NCBI GenBank assembly: GCA_026874595.1
Contig: CM049318.1
Span: 15,578,241-15,642,240, forward strand
From: Sipunculus nudus
Taxonomy: Eukaryota > Annelida > Sipuncula > Golfingiida > Sipunculidae
Direction of reading: 5' to 3'
DNA length: 64,000 bases
The translations under genes were made by a program, and so were the position numbers. Below, piece by piece: positions 47,611 through 60,389 of the stretch. Position 1 is the first letter of the stretch. Every line of letters begins with the position of its first letter. The notes under the pieces were generated by a model. It saw nothing but the letters and a program-made list of their open reading frames with translations. It was not told where the DNA came from and did not search any database.

Positions 47611-48880
47611 TACAACTTTAGATATTTTTCAAGTGGTTATTATTATTTTACATAAAATTGATACATTTATCTAAGGGTTTTTATCTGAGGGGTTTGAGAT
47701 ATTGACTTGAAGTGTTTTCATATCAGAAGATCACTGATAGATTATCTTCATAAGACTGTTGTACCACCTACAGACTGTTTAACATCGTTGTCACATGTTA
47801 ATTCAGGATGGTTTGATCTCTCATCTTGTATATTGTATATATTTAAAAAATTAGATGACTTTATCATGTTCACAAGACTGGTGCTGCTGCCTATAATGTT
47901 TTGTGTCATTTTTATGTGTCATATTTCAATTTTTATGTTTAAATTTTCCTGTTCATTTTGATGTTTGAACTTGAAATTTGAAATGCATTGTGTTGTTCAT
48001 TTGTTGTGATATAAGTTTATGAAAAAGGTAAAAAAATATATAAAAAAATAAAATTCAAATTGCATAAAAATGTTCTTTGCTTTTCAGAAATATTATTTTT
48101 AAACGTGCGATTTATTGTGGTGCACTTGTTATCTTGTATATATGTACCTTTTTCATATGTTTTGTACCATTAGATAGTTCACACATTTTGTAGTATTGTT
48201 CTAATGACAACATACAGGTTAATTAGATGATACAGTCCTGTTGTATAAAAAGACACAGGAAAAAAACAAAATAAGATCCTCGGATTTAACCTGTTCTGTT
48301 TCTTTTGCCAAATTGATAGGGTGTTATTTTGGTATGCATAAAAGTATGGAATTTGTTTTGTTTGTACTGCTATATTATATTATTGACATGTTTAGATGAA
48401 ACTGAAAATCATGTTAAACAATTTTTTCCCATTTAATCAATGGTTTCATTAAAAAATCTCTTGTAAATTACTATACTGCTGACCTGTATTTGAACCAATG
48501 ATCTTTAATTGTGTGGTTATCAGAGCATCAAGGCTAATGGGTCACTTATTTGTAAATTTTGTATTCTTTGGTGCCTATGTTAACAAAAAATAGCAAAAAA
48601 AAATTTTGTGTTAATGTTGTCTCCCTTCCCATCTGGAGGAGATGCATAGTGTGTTTGTTTTTCTAAGGAACACAATAACACACAAAATTAACTTTTGAAT
48701 TGTTTTACCTGTATCTTACATGGATACGATAATCAGTGACCTTGACCTTCAGGGTCATTTATGAGTAAATGAAAAGTGTGGACCTCCTAACTGTATCTGC
48801 CAAAACAGAGTTTTACGGTACTCTTTTCACATGGATTTATTTACTGCTACATTTAGCCCAGAGAATGCCTATGAGACCCT
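47611..48880. other. AT-rich spacer, no gene
   Basis: Only decayed repeat phrases (accacctacagactg near 47,765; a weak family 3' signature near 48,525). The frame 47,707-47,961 overlaps decayed repeat. Confidence 0.45.
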
Positions 48881-49610
48881 TGGACTGATCTTATCAAAAC
48901 CCATCATACTTATTGGGTCTGTCACATGTCAACTTGTGCCTGACAAAGACTGGTGCTTCATCTGCAATCCATCTTGTGCATTATGAATCTGGGGGTCTAA
49001 TTTACCACAATATGTATATCAGGAGTGGTTCAATGTATTGGGCTGTAATTGTGCATGATTTAGATCATGGATATACATCCTCCATCTCATGCTCAATGGT
49101 GCTGCCATCTGTAATCATATTTGTGTGGCATCAGTACATGTGCCCAACCGTCCATTTGCTTTGGGTGAAAATCCCTCAGGAGAGATTTAATGCATTGGTC
49201 TAAAATTTGGCATGTCCACCATTCTTGTCTTCTTGTAGACCAAATACTGGTGGCACCACCTACCTGCCCTTTTTTAGAACACATGCCCTTTTCTCAGGAG
49301 CGCTTTGCCCGATTGACCTGAAATGGGCATATCCTTAGATCTTAGACACCCATGATCACATCATCTGCAATTGTTTTCATGTGGCATCTATCAGTTTGTT
49401 TGCTTTGGGTTAAAAGTGCTCATATCTCAGTAGTGGGTTGATGTATCAGCCTAAAATTTTGTATGTTTATACGCAAGATTTGTTGTAGACCAGACAGGTG
49501 GTGCCACCTGCCATTACATTTTTGTAAATTGCATTAATGTACATTTTCTCAGTAGTGATTTGATGCTCAGCCTGAAATTTTGCATTATGTACATGAAAAT
49601 ATTTAATTTA
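48881..49610 (+). repeat. Decayed 120-140-bp dispersed repeats
   Basis: Five or so units with the ggtggcaccacctac, 'tctcaggagtg' and 'gcctgaaatttgcatg' phrases, as at 20.7-21.8 kb. Confidence 0.7.
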
Positions 49611-49649
49611 AGATTTAAAAAATTCTCTCTCTTTTGTTAGTAATAGGAT

Positions 49650-52600
49650 GTCAATTAATGTAAATGAATAGAGTGATGAAAGTTTGTTGTTTTTAACTGA
49701 ATGAATTGTGTTGCGTTCATTTAGATGGAACTTTGTTAGGTTGATGCCGATTGAAATTTTTTGGGTTTTGGCTGAATGGATTTTATTGTGATTTTTCTGA
49801 TGGAAGTTTGTGTTTATGCATTTGGAATTTTGTTTTGTTTAATATAATGAAATGTTATTGTTGATGCTTCTTGAACTTTGTTGTTGATGCTTCTTGACTT
49901 TTGTTGTGTTTATGCTGACAGAGTTTTATTGTTTTTAAACTGATGAATTATTGTTGTGTTTATGTTGATGGAATATTTGTGGTTTGGATTAAGGGAATAT
50001 TGTTTGATTTATGCAGATTGAACTTTGTTGGGTTGAAGTTTGTGTTTGTTGTGTATGGGCTGAATGAATGTTGTTTTGTTTTATCTAATTTAATATTGTT
50101 GTGTTTATTTTGATGGAATTTTGTTGTGTTAGGGTTGAGGGAATATTGTTGGATCTATGAAAAAATGAACTTTGTTTGGTTTGTGTTTGTTGTGTGTTGG
50201 CTGAATGAATGTTATTATTTATCAATTGAAATATTGTTGTGTTTATTTTTATGGAATTTTGTTTTGTTAAGGCTGATGGAATATTGTTGCATTTTTGCAG
50301 ATCATTGACATTTGTTTGGTTGATGTTTGTGTTTTTTTTGTTGGCTGAATGAATGTTGTTTTGTTTTATCTAATGAAATATTGATGTGTTTATTTGGATT
50401 GAATTTTGTTGTGTTTAGGCTGATGAAATATTGTTGTATTTATGCTGATGGAATATTGTTGCATTTTTGCAGATTGACATTTGTTTGGTTGATGTTTGTG
50501 TTTTTTTTTTGTTGGCTGAATGAATGTTGTTTTGTTTTATCTAATGAAATTTTGATGTGTTTATATTGATGGAATTTTGTTGTGTTTAAGGCTGATGGAA
50601 TTTTATTTTTTTTAGAAAGATAAAATTTTGTTGGGTTTGTGTTTGTTTTATGTGAGCTGTATGAATGTTGTTATGTTTTATCAAATGAAATATTGTTCTG
50701 TTCATTTGGATGGAATTTTGTTGTGTTTTAGGCTGATGGAATGTTTTTGTTTTTATGCAGGTTGAACATTGTTGGGTTGATGTTTGTGTTTGTTGTGTGT
50801 GGGCTGAATTAATGTGGTTATGTTTTATCTATTGAAATATTGTTGTGTTTATTTGGATTGAATTTTGTTGTGTTTGGGTTATTCTAATTTTATTGTTTTT
50901 AGAAGAATATATTTTGTTGGGTTTGTGTTCGTTGTGTGTGGGCTGAATGAATGTTATTATTTATCAATTGAAATATTGTTGTGTTTATTTTTATGGAATT
51001 TTGTTGTGTTTAGGCTGATGAAATATTGTTGTATTTATGCAGATTGAACATTGTTGGGTTGATGTTTGTTGTGTGTGGGCTGAATGAATATTGTTATGTT
51101 TTATCTTATGAAATTTTGATGTGTTTATTTTGCTAGGATTTGTTGTGTTATAGGCTGATGGAATGTTTTTTTATTTATGCAGATTGAACATTGTTGGGTT
51201 GATGTTTGTGTTTGTTGTATGTGGGCTGAATTAATGTTATGTTTTATCTAATGAAATATTGTTGTGTTTATTGGGATTGAATTTTCTTGTGCTAGAGTTC
51301 AGGGAATATTGTTGTATTTTTGCAGATTGACATTTGTTTGGTTGATGTTTGTGTTTTTTTTTGTTGGCTGAATGAATGTTGTTTTGTTTTATCTAATGAA
51401 ATTTTGATGTGTTTATATTGATGGAATTTTGTTGTGTTTAAGGCTGATGGAATTTTATTTTTTTTAGAAAGATAAAATTTTGTTGGGTTTGTGTTTGTTT
51501 TATGTGAGCTGTATGAATGTTGTTATGTTTTATCAAATGAAATATTGTTCTGTTCATTTGGATGGAATTTTGTTGTGTTTTAGTCTGATGGAATGTTTTT
51601 GTATTTATGCAGGTTGAACATTGTTGGGTTGATGTTTGTGTTTGTTGTGTGTGGGCTGAATTAATGTTGTTATGTTTTATATATTGAAATATTGTTGTGT
51701 TTATTTGGATTGAATTTTGTTGTGTTTGGGTTATTCTAATTTTATTGTTTTTAGAAGAATATATTTTGTTGGGTTTGTGTTCGTTGTGTGTTGGCTGAAT
51801 GAATGTTATTATTTATCAATTGAAATATTGTTGTGTTTATTTTTACGGAATTTTGTTGTGTTTAGGCTGATGAAATATTGTTGTATTTATGCAGATTGAA
51901 CATTGTTGGGTTGATGTTTGTTGTGTGTGGGCTGAATGAATATTGTTATGTTTTATCTTATGAAATTTTGATGTGTTTATTTTGCTAGGATTTGTTGTGT
52001 TATAGGCTGATGGAATGTTTTTTGATTTATGCAGATTGAACATTGTTGGGTTGATGTTTGTGTTTGTTGTATGTGGGCTGTATGAATGTTGTTATGTTTT
52101 ATCAAATGAAATATTGTTCTGTTCATTTGGATGGAATTTTGTTGTGTTTTAGGCTGATGGAATGTTTTTGTTTTTATGCAGGTTGAACATTGTTGGGTTG
52201 ATGTTTGTGTTTGTCGTGTGTGGGCTGAATTAATGTGGTTATGTTTTATCTATTGAAATATTGTTGTGTTTATTTGGATTGAATTTTGTTGTGTTTGGGT
52301 TATTCTAATTTTATTGTTTTTAGAAGAATATATTTTGTTGGGTTTGTGTTCGTTGTGTGTGGGCTGAATGAATGTTATTATTTATCAATTGAAATATTGT
52401 TGTGTTTATTTTTATGGAATTTTGTTGTGTTTAGGCTGATGAAATATTGTTGTATTTATGCAGATTGAACATTGTTGGGTTGATGTTTGTTGTGTGTGGG
52501 CTGAATGAATATTGTTATGTTTTATCTTATGAAATTTTGATGTGTTTATTTTGCTAGGATTTGTTGTGTTATAGGCTGATGGAATGTTTTTTGATTTATG

Positions 52601-55600
52601 CAGATTGAACATTGTTGGGTTGATGTTTGTGTTTGTTGTATGTGGGCTGAATTAATGTTATGTTTTATCTAATGAAATATTGTTGTGTTTATTGGGATTG
52701 AATTTTCTTGTGCTAGAGTTCAGGGAATATTGTTGTATTTTTGCAGATTGACATTTGTTTGGTTGATGTTTGTGTTTTTTTTTGTTGGCTGAATGAATGT
52801 TGTTTTGTTTTATCTAATGAAATTTTGATGTGTTTATATTGATGGAATTTTGTTGTGTTTAAGGCTGATGGAATTTTATTTTTTTTAGAAAGATAAAATT
52901 TTGTTGGGTTTGTGTTTGTTTTATGTGAGCTGTATGAATGTTGTTATGTTTTATCAAATGAAATATTGTTCTGTTCATTTGGATGGAATTTTGTTGTGTT
53001 TTAGTCTGATGGAATGTTTTTGTATTTATGCAGGTTGAACATTGTTGGGTTGATGTTTGTGTTTGTTGTGTGTGGGCTGAATTAATGTTGTTATGTTTTA
53101 TATATTGAAATATTGTTGTGTTTATTTGGATTGAATTTTGTTGTGTTTGGGTTATTCTAATTTTATTGTTTTTAGAAGAATATATTTTGTTGGGTTTGTG
53201 TTCGTTGTGTGTTGGCTGAATGAATGTTATTATTTATCAATTGAAATATTGTTGTGTTTATTTTTACGGAATTTTGTTGTGTTTAGGCTGATGAAATATT
53301 GTTGTATTTATGCAGATTGAACATTGTTGGGTTGATGTTTGTTGTGTGTGGGCTGAATGAATATTGTTATGTTTTATCTTATGAAATTTTGATGTGTTTA
53401 TTTTGCTAGGATTTGTTGTGTTATAGGCTGATGGAATGTTTTTTGATTTATGCAGATTGAACATTGTTGGGTTGATGTTTGTGTTTGTTGTATGTGGGCT
53501 GAATGAATGTTATGTTTTATCTAATGAAATATTGTTGTGTTTATTGGGATTGAATTTTCTTGTGCTAGAGTTCAGGGAATATTGTTGTATTTTTGCAGAT
53601 TGACATTTGTTTGGTTGATGTTTGTGTTTTTTTTGTTGGCTGAATGAATGTTGTTTTGTTTTATCTAATGAAATTTTGATGTGTTTATATTGATGGATTT
53701 TTTTTGTGTTTAAGGCTGATGGAATTTTATTGTTTTAAGAATGATAAAATTTTGTTGGGTTTGTGTTTATGTGAGCTGTATGAATGTTGTTGTGTTTTAT
53801 CAAATGAAATATTGTTCTGTTCTTTGGATGGAATTTTGTTGTGTTTTAGTCTGATGGAATGTTTTTGTATTTATGCAGATTGAACATTGTTGGGTTGATG
53901 TTTGTGTTTGTTGTGTGTGGGCTGAATTAATGTTGTTATGTTTTATCTAATGAAATATTGTTGTGTTTATTTGGATTGAATTTTGTTGTGTTTGGGTTAT
54001 TCGAATTTTTATGTTTTAAGACAAATATATTTTGTTGGGTTTTTGTTTGTTGTGTGTGGGCTGAATGAATGTTATTATTTATCAATTGAAATATTGTTGT
54101 GTTTATTTTTATGGAATTTTGTTGTGTTTAGGCTGATGGAATATTGTTGTATTTATGCAGATTGGACATTGTTGGGTTGATGTTTGTGTTTGTTGTGTGT
54201 GGGCTGAATTAATGTTGTTATGTTTTATCTAATGAAATATTGTTGTGTTTATTTGGATTGAATTTTGTTGTGTTTGGGTTATTCAAATTTTATTTTTTTT
54301 TATACGAATTTATTTTGTTGGGTTTGTGTTCGTTGTGTGTGGGCTGAATGAATGTTATTATTTATCAATTGAAATATTGTTGTGTTTATTTTAATGGAAT
54401 TTTGTTGTGTTAAGGCTGATGGAATATTGTTGTATTTATGCAGATTGACATTTGTTTGGTTGATGTTTGTGTTTTTTTTTGTTGGCTGAATGAATGTTGT
54501 TTTATTTTATTTAATGAAATTTTGATGTGTTTATATTGATGGAATTTTGTTGTGTTTAAGGCTGATGGAATTTTATTGATTTTAGAACGATAAAATTTTG
54601 TTGGGTTTGTGTTTATGTGAGCTGTGTGAATGTTGTTATGTTTTATCAAATGAAATATTGTTCTGTTCATTTGGTAGGAATTTAGTTGTGTGTTAGTCTG
54701 ATGGAATGTTTTTGTATTTATGCAGATTGAACATTGTTGGGTTGATGTTTGTGTTTGTTGTGTGTGGGCTGAATTAATGTTATGTTTTATCTAATGAAAT
54801 ATTTTTGTGTTTATTTGGATTGAATTTTATTGTGTTTGGGTTATTTGAATTTTATTGTTTTTAGACCAATATATTTTGTTGGGTTTGTGTTTGTTGTGTG
54901 TGGGCTGAATGAATGTTATTATTTATCAATTGAAATATTGTTGTGTTTATTTTTATGGAATTTTGTTGTGTTTAGGCTGATGGAATATTGTTGTATTTAT
55001 GTAGTTTGACATTGTTGGGTTGATGTTTGTGTTTGTTATGTATGGGCTGAATTAATGTTATGTTTTATCTAATGAAATATTGATGTGTTTATTTAATGGA
55101 ATATTGTTGGAAATATTGTAGAGGGAATATTGTTGGATTTATGCAGATTGAACTTTGTTGGGTTTGTGTTTGTTGTGTGTGGGCTGAATGAATGTTAAGT
55201 TTTAACTAATGAAATATGGGTAAATGCTTGTGTTTGTTATGTGTGAGCTGAATGAATGTTTTATCCAATGAAATTTGGTTGTGTTTATTTCAATGGAATT
55301 TTGTTGTGTTAAGGCTGTTCAAATTTTATTGTTTTTAGACAGATGAAATTTTGTTGTGTTTGTGTTTCTTTTGTGTTGGCTGAATGAATGTTGTTATGTT
55401 TAATCTAATGAAATTTTGTTATGTTTAGGCTGTTCAATTTTTATTGTTTTAGGACAGTTTGGCATTTGTTTGGTTGATGTTTGTGTTTGTTTTGTATGGG
55501 CTGAATGAATGTTATGTTTTATCTCATGGAATATTGATGTGTTTATTTTGATGGAATTTTGTTGTTTTTTAGGCTGATGGAATTTTATTTCTTTTAGACA

Positions 55601-56955
55601 GAAAACAATTTTGTTGGGTTTGTGCTTGTTGTGTGAGGGTTGAATGAATGTTATGTTATATCTAATAAAATATCATGTTGATTTTTGTGTTTGTTATGTT
55701 TGGGTTGAGGGAATATTCTTTGATTTATGATAATTGAACTTTGTTGGGTTGATGTTTGTGTTTGTTGTGTTTGGGTTGAGGGAGTATTGTTTGATTTATG
55801 CAGATTGAACTTTATTGAGTTGCTTTTTGTGTTTGTTGTGACTAGGCTGAATAAATTTTATTGTTTTTAGACTAATGAAATTTGGATGTGTTTATTTTGA
55901 TGGAATTTTGTTGTGTTTTAGGCTGATGGAATGTTTTTGTATTTATGCAGATTGAACATGGTTGAGTTGATGTTTGTGTTTGTTGTGTGTGGGCTGAATT
56001 AATGTTGTTATGTTTTATCTAATGAAATATTGTTGTGTTTATTTGGATTAAATTTTCTTGTCTTTGGGGTATTCGAATTTTATTGTTTTTAGACTGATGA
56101 CATTTTGTTGGGTTTTTGTTTGTTGTGTGTGGGCTGAATGAATGTTGTTATGTTTTATCTCATTAAATATTGTTATGTTTATTTAATGGAATATTGTTGG
56201 CAATATTGTCGAGGGAATATTGTTGGATTTATGCGAATTATGTGTTTAGGCTGATGGAATTTTATTGTGTTTGCGGTTAGGGAATATTGTTGTATTTATG
56301 CAGATTGAACTTTGTTGTGTTGCTGTTTTCAATGTTTTGTCTGAATGAATTAAGTTGTTTATTCCGATACATTTTTGTGTTAAGGCTGACTGAATCTTGT
56401 CTAATTGTTATTTAAATGGAGCTTTGTTGTATTTACACTGAATGAATTTTGTTGAGTTTTGTCTGAATCAAATTTGTTTATGTTGAGTGAATTTTGTTTT
56501 GCTTATGTTGAGAAAATGTTGTTTTGTTTATGCTGAATGTTTTTGTTTTTAGACTTCTTGAATTATTTGGTATTTATTTTGAATGAATTTGATTGTTTAG
56601 GCTGATGGAAAATTGTTGTATTGATGGTGATTGAATCTTGATTGAGTTTTGGCTAAATGGATTTTGTTGTGTTTATTCTCATGGAATTTTGTGTTTATAA
56701 GGTTTGTGTTTGTGTTTATGCTGATGGAATTTCATTGTGATTTATCTAAAGAAATGTTGTTGTTAATGCTGATTGAATTCTGTTGTGTTTTTGCTGATCG
56801 GATTTCGTTGTGTTCAGGCTGATGGAATATTGTTGTATTTATGCAGATTGAACTTTGTTGGGTTGATGTTTGTGTGTTTGGACTGAATGAATTTTGTTGT
56901 TTATTCTGATAGAATTTTGTGTATATAAATTTATATAGGCTGATTGAATCTTGTT
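49650..56955 (+). repeat. 7.3-kb satellite built on a ~25-bp monomer
   Basis: Monomers such as TTGTTGTGTTTAGGCTGATG-GAATA follow each other with variants (TTGTTGTATTTATGCAGATT-GAACA; TTATGTTTTATCTAATGAAATA). The plus strand is almost devoid of C, giving strong strand asymmetry. The many 60-residue frames (for example MLCLGYSNFIVFRRI on plus, NKIPSAYNTTNPSKIN on minus) recur with the repeat. Confidence 0.95.
50600..53480 (+). repeat. 1421-bp higher-order repeat, two near-identical copies
   Basis: The unit starting TGTGTTTGGGTTATTCTAAT occurs at about 50,870, 51,722, 52,291 and 53,143, spacings of 852, 569 and 852. The alternating spacing defines a 1421-bp higher-order unit. Segments 51,301-52,060 and 52,722-53,480 look almost identical, implying recent duplication. 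A more diverged partial copy follows to about 54,900. Confidence 0.85.
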
Positions 56956-57109
56956 GTAAAGGTTAGTAAAATTCTCAACTCTGGGACTTACATTGTACTT
57001 AGCTATAGCTACATATCACACAGTCATCCTCAGCAGGCTGGCGTGCTTGGCTATGCCCAGGTGATGTCACATGACCACAGGGATCATGTGACAACAAGTG
57101 GCTGTAAAT

Positions 57110-57397
57110 CTATGGAAGTTTCAGGCTCCGGTTACGGTCTAGGGCAGGTCTGGGGTGTTGGATGTTGAAAGCCCCCTTTACCTTACTACTGACATCAACT
57201 GAACCTGAATCCAGGATCTTAACAGGGTCCCACTGTATAGTGTCCGGCATCCCTCTGGTGTTCATAAATGGTGGACATGGTTTGTTTTCCATGTTCCTGG
57301 ATTTATTTTCCCTTTGGAGAGCGGTCTCATCAATGTAGTACTTTCCACAGTCACCACACTGGATGTCATAGATGACACCTACTTTCTGTGAACCCAT
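57110..57397 (-). pseudogene. Penelope-like GIY-YIG endonuclease fragment
   Basis: Reads VGVIYDIQCGDCGKYYIDET, where GVIYDI and KYYI match the GIY and YIG motifs and C-x2-C lies between them as in Penelope-like endonucleases. The usual G of YIG(ET) is D here. The frame continues through a His/Pro-containing tail, lacking most of the domain, and ends NRSLKLP. Confidence 0.8.
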
Positions 57398-57479
57398 CAG
57401 ACAGACATCCTTGGACCTCTAGTGGGGAATACAAAGCACTACATGAAGAACAGTAGAGGGTTTGTGAAGAAGATCAGCG

Positions 57480-58440
57480 ACTGGTAATCCAACCAATACA
57501 AGAGATGGTTTCGCTCGACGTGAGGACCCTGTTCACAAGTATCCCAGTTATTGACGCAGAAACAGCTACTCAGAAACACATGGAAAGGGATGATACCTAG
57601 AAGACCAATACAAAGCTTGCGTAGATGATGTCATACAGATGTTAGAGATATTATGTTTGTCGACCACATATTTTGTAAACAAGGGGGCATTCTTCAAACA
57701 AATCAAGGAATGAGGTCACTGGTATCACCTACCATTGTCAGCACCTACATGGAAGCTTTCAAACAAGAAGCCATCACCTCAGCTACATCACCCCCAAAGA
57801 TCTGCATGGCTACAGTATGTATATAATACATTCGCGTTGCTCCACCAGTATGACTTTGAAATGTTTACTGACCATCTGAAAAACTGGGACTCCAATATTC
57901 AGTTTATGAGTAAGTTGGAGGAGGAAAGTAAATTGTTGTTTTTCGACACCCTAATTCACCTACAGGAGGATGGGACTATAAAAAGAAGTGTCTACAGGTA
58001 AGCCACATATACCTACCAGTAAAAGAAGACTTAGTCTCATCAACCCTTTGAGCACAAGCATCCCGTTCCAAGGAACCAAGATTTTACACAGTGTCCAAGG
58101 AAGAAGACCACTTAGGGAAAGGAGGCCCATCAAGCATTAAGAGCCACTGGTTTTGCCAACTGGGTAATGAAGGCATCATCAGGAAAGAGGATAACAGCTA
58201 CGAAGAAAGAAATTCCACCAGGAAAAACACACATCATGATAGACTTCCATTTTTTAAAGAACCCTTCAGAGGAACTCCAGAGAATCTTCCGGAAAATACG
58301 ATATCCAAGTGTTCAACAAACCAGCCATCACATTGAGATCCATCCTGGTAAGGCCCAAGGAAAAGATGAAACTCATCAAGATGACAGAAACCATCTATGA
58401 CATCCAGCATGGTGACTGTGGAAAGCACTAACCGGACTGA
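57480..58440 (+). pseudogene. Penelope-like reverse transcriptase, broken
   Basis: Recognisable across several frames: VSLDVRTLFTSIP (motif A) at about 57,505, GMRSLVSPTIVSTYMEAF (motif B region) at about 57,710, WLQYVYNTFALLHQ at about 57,805 (motif C, normally YVDD, with both Asp positions lost), and FFDTLIHLQEDGTIKRSVYR at about 57,940. Downstream, NWVMKASSGKRI and a TIYDIQHGDCGKHY stub at about 58,393 begin a second GIY-YIG domain, cut at about 58,436. Stops and shifts throughout. Confidence 0.8.
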
Positions 58441-58785
58441 AGATGTTTTTTGCTTTGTCTAGCAGCTACAGGCTGCTGTAGTTAAGACTAGTACAGCCCT
58501 GCACGCTCCTTAAGGGTAATTTTGATAAGCCAATAGAAATGAAGCCACCAAGCCAAGCAGGGAGCCGCGGATGGCTATCTCCTATTTACCAGCACCAGTG
58601 ACTGAGGAAAGCAGCAGCACCCACACCCACAGAGCCCAAAGTGGACCAGGCATGGGATCCAGCCCAAGCAGCAGAAACCAGCCAATCAAGGGAGCTGTAC
58701 TCAATCATAAAAGACTCTAATAAGCGGTCGCTAATTTCTTTATAAGATTAAGCACTACCCTTGGGGAACCACCCGTCCGCTAGGA
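58437..58785. other. ~350-bp insertion in the plus-strand Penelope copy
   Basis: The minus-strand copy reads straight from GGAAAGTACTAC into AATAAATCCAGG, whereas the plus copy has about 350 extra bases here. The extra sequence is more G+C-rich than the surroundings, with CAGCTACAGGCTGCTG. No known family recognised; possibly a SINE or MITE. Confidence 0.4.
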
Positions 58786-59114
58786 AAACAAATCCAGAAA
58801 TACCAAAAACAAGCTACGTCCACCGTTTATGAAAACCAGGGGAATGCCAGACACCAGAAGCAGTGAGATCCTATAGATTTGGATTCAGTTGATGTCAAGA
58901 GAAAGGTAAAGCAGGCTCTCAACATCCAACACAACTGACCTGCCCTTAAAGCATGACCTGGGCCTGTAACTTCAACAGATTTACAACCACTTGTTGTTAT
59001 ATGATCCCTGTGGTCGTGTGACAACACCTGAGCCTTGTCAAGCACGTCAGCCTGCTGAGGATGACCGTGTGATATGTATAGCTATAGCTACATACAATGT
59101 AAATCCCAGAGTTG

Positions 59115-59430
59115 AGAATTTTACTAACATTAACAACAAAATTCAATCAGCTCAACTTGAACACAAAATTCTGTCAGAATAAACAACAAAATTCATTCAG
59201 CCTTAACAGACAAACATCAACCCAACAAAATCCAGCCTGCATAAATACAACAATATTCCATAAGCCTAAACACAACAAAATCCAATCAGCATAAACACAA
59301 CAAAATTCAATCAGCATTAACAATAACATTTCTTTAGATAAAACACAACTATATTCCATTAGCCTAAACGTGAAGTTCCATGAGAATAAACACAACAAAA
59401 TCCATTCAGCCAAAACCCAATCAAAATTCA
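59115..59430 (-). repeat. 25-bp satellite in inverted orientation
   Basis: Monomers such as AAACACAACAAAATCCAATC and AATACAACAATATTCCAT are the reverse complement of the 49.6-56.9 kb satellite. With the Penelope arms this gives a larger inverted structure: satellite, element, inverted satellite. Confidence 0.85.
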
Positions 59431-60385
59431 ATCAGCATGTGATACGATCAAAAGCTACAGCTATGTCCAGTGTAAGTCCCCAAGTTGAAAATGTTACTAA
59501 CCTACTATGGAATCAACAGAATTTTTTTTTCTTATTTAGTTCAAATTTTGTTATCTTTATGCTGACACAAAATTTGTTGTGTTTGGGCCGATGAAATATT
59601 GTTGTGTTTATGCTCATTGAATTTTGTTGTGTCTTTATGCAGAGTGAATTTTTTGTTTATGCTGAGTGAATTGTTTTTTGTATTTACTTTGTTTTAATAT
59701 GCAAATTTGATGCAGAAACAAGTTGCAGTATCTCTATAATTTATTCAAGGATTACCATTATTTAAAGGTTACTAAATATTCCCATGCAAAAATGCTTTCC
59801 TAGTTGTGAGGTAGCCGTTAGCTAATTGTTAAGATTTCACTTGAGAACTTCAGTTGCAACATTAAGCTCAAGTTGGCAGTGCTTAGCAGTTACTTAGCAA
59901 ATGAAGTGGATCACATAGCAACTGGTTAGCAGCTTAAATTAGATCTAGCCACTACTTGAGACTCTCTTACAGCAATACAAGGATGCTTGGATCGACTTGA
60001 GATTCACTTAGCAAATTTTTAAAGCCTTACTGGGAGGTTAGCAACTACTTGAAACCTTGATAAGAAGATAGTCATTTCCTGTCTTACTCTGCTGTGATTG
60101 GCTTGACTGATTTTGGAGGGAGAAGCAGCCATCTTTGCAAACTTATAAAAAGGGGCTTTGCTAGCTCTTTTAAAAATATGAAGATTTGTACCAAGGAGCT
60201 CAAGAGGGAGTAACATTCAACAAATCCAGCATGTTAAGAGGACTCATTGGATTAATTAGAACATACAGTCACTTGATGGGAGGAGCAGGAGAGGTAATTG
60301 ATGTTACCACTAGTAAGTTTGAACTACATAGCATGGACCAGTGCTGACTAACTGTTCAGTAGCAACACTTTTGAAAAATACAGCA
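59431..60385. other. Penelope 3' fragment, satellite remnant, then spacer
   Basis: At 59,440-59,512 a diverged copy of the Penelope 3' end (AGTGTAAGTCCCCAAGTTGA, ATGTTACTAAC). At about 59,530-59,690 satellite monomers return in plus orientation. From 59,700 to 60,385, repeated 'ttagcaactacttga' phrases form a loose minisatellite. No gene. Confidence 0.5.
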
Positions 60386-60389
60386 AAAT

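Larger units (their letters stand above)
56961..59137. mobile_element. Penelope-like element: two partial copies head to head
   Basis: A minus-strand partial copy (57,397 down to 56,961: GIY-YIG domain and 3' region) abuts a plus-strand copy (from about 57,400: reverse transcriptase, GIY-YIG stub, 3' region to 59,137). Their 3' regions make inverted arms of about 350 bp (56,961-57,310 and about 58,785-59,137). Reverse transcriptase plus GIY-YIG endonuclease is diagnostic of Penelope-like elements, and inverted partial copies are typical of that group. Both copies are dead. Confidence 0.85.

Noticed and set aside
50126-54670. Repeated 60-86-residue frames in the 25-bp satellite
   Set aside because: Identical peptides recur at the higher-order repeat spacing and the composition is low-complexity; satellite artefact.
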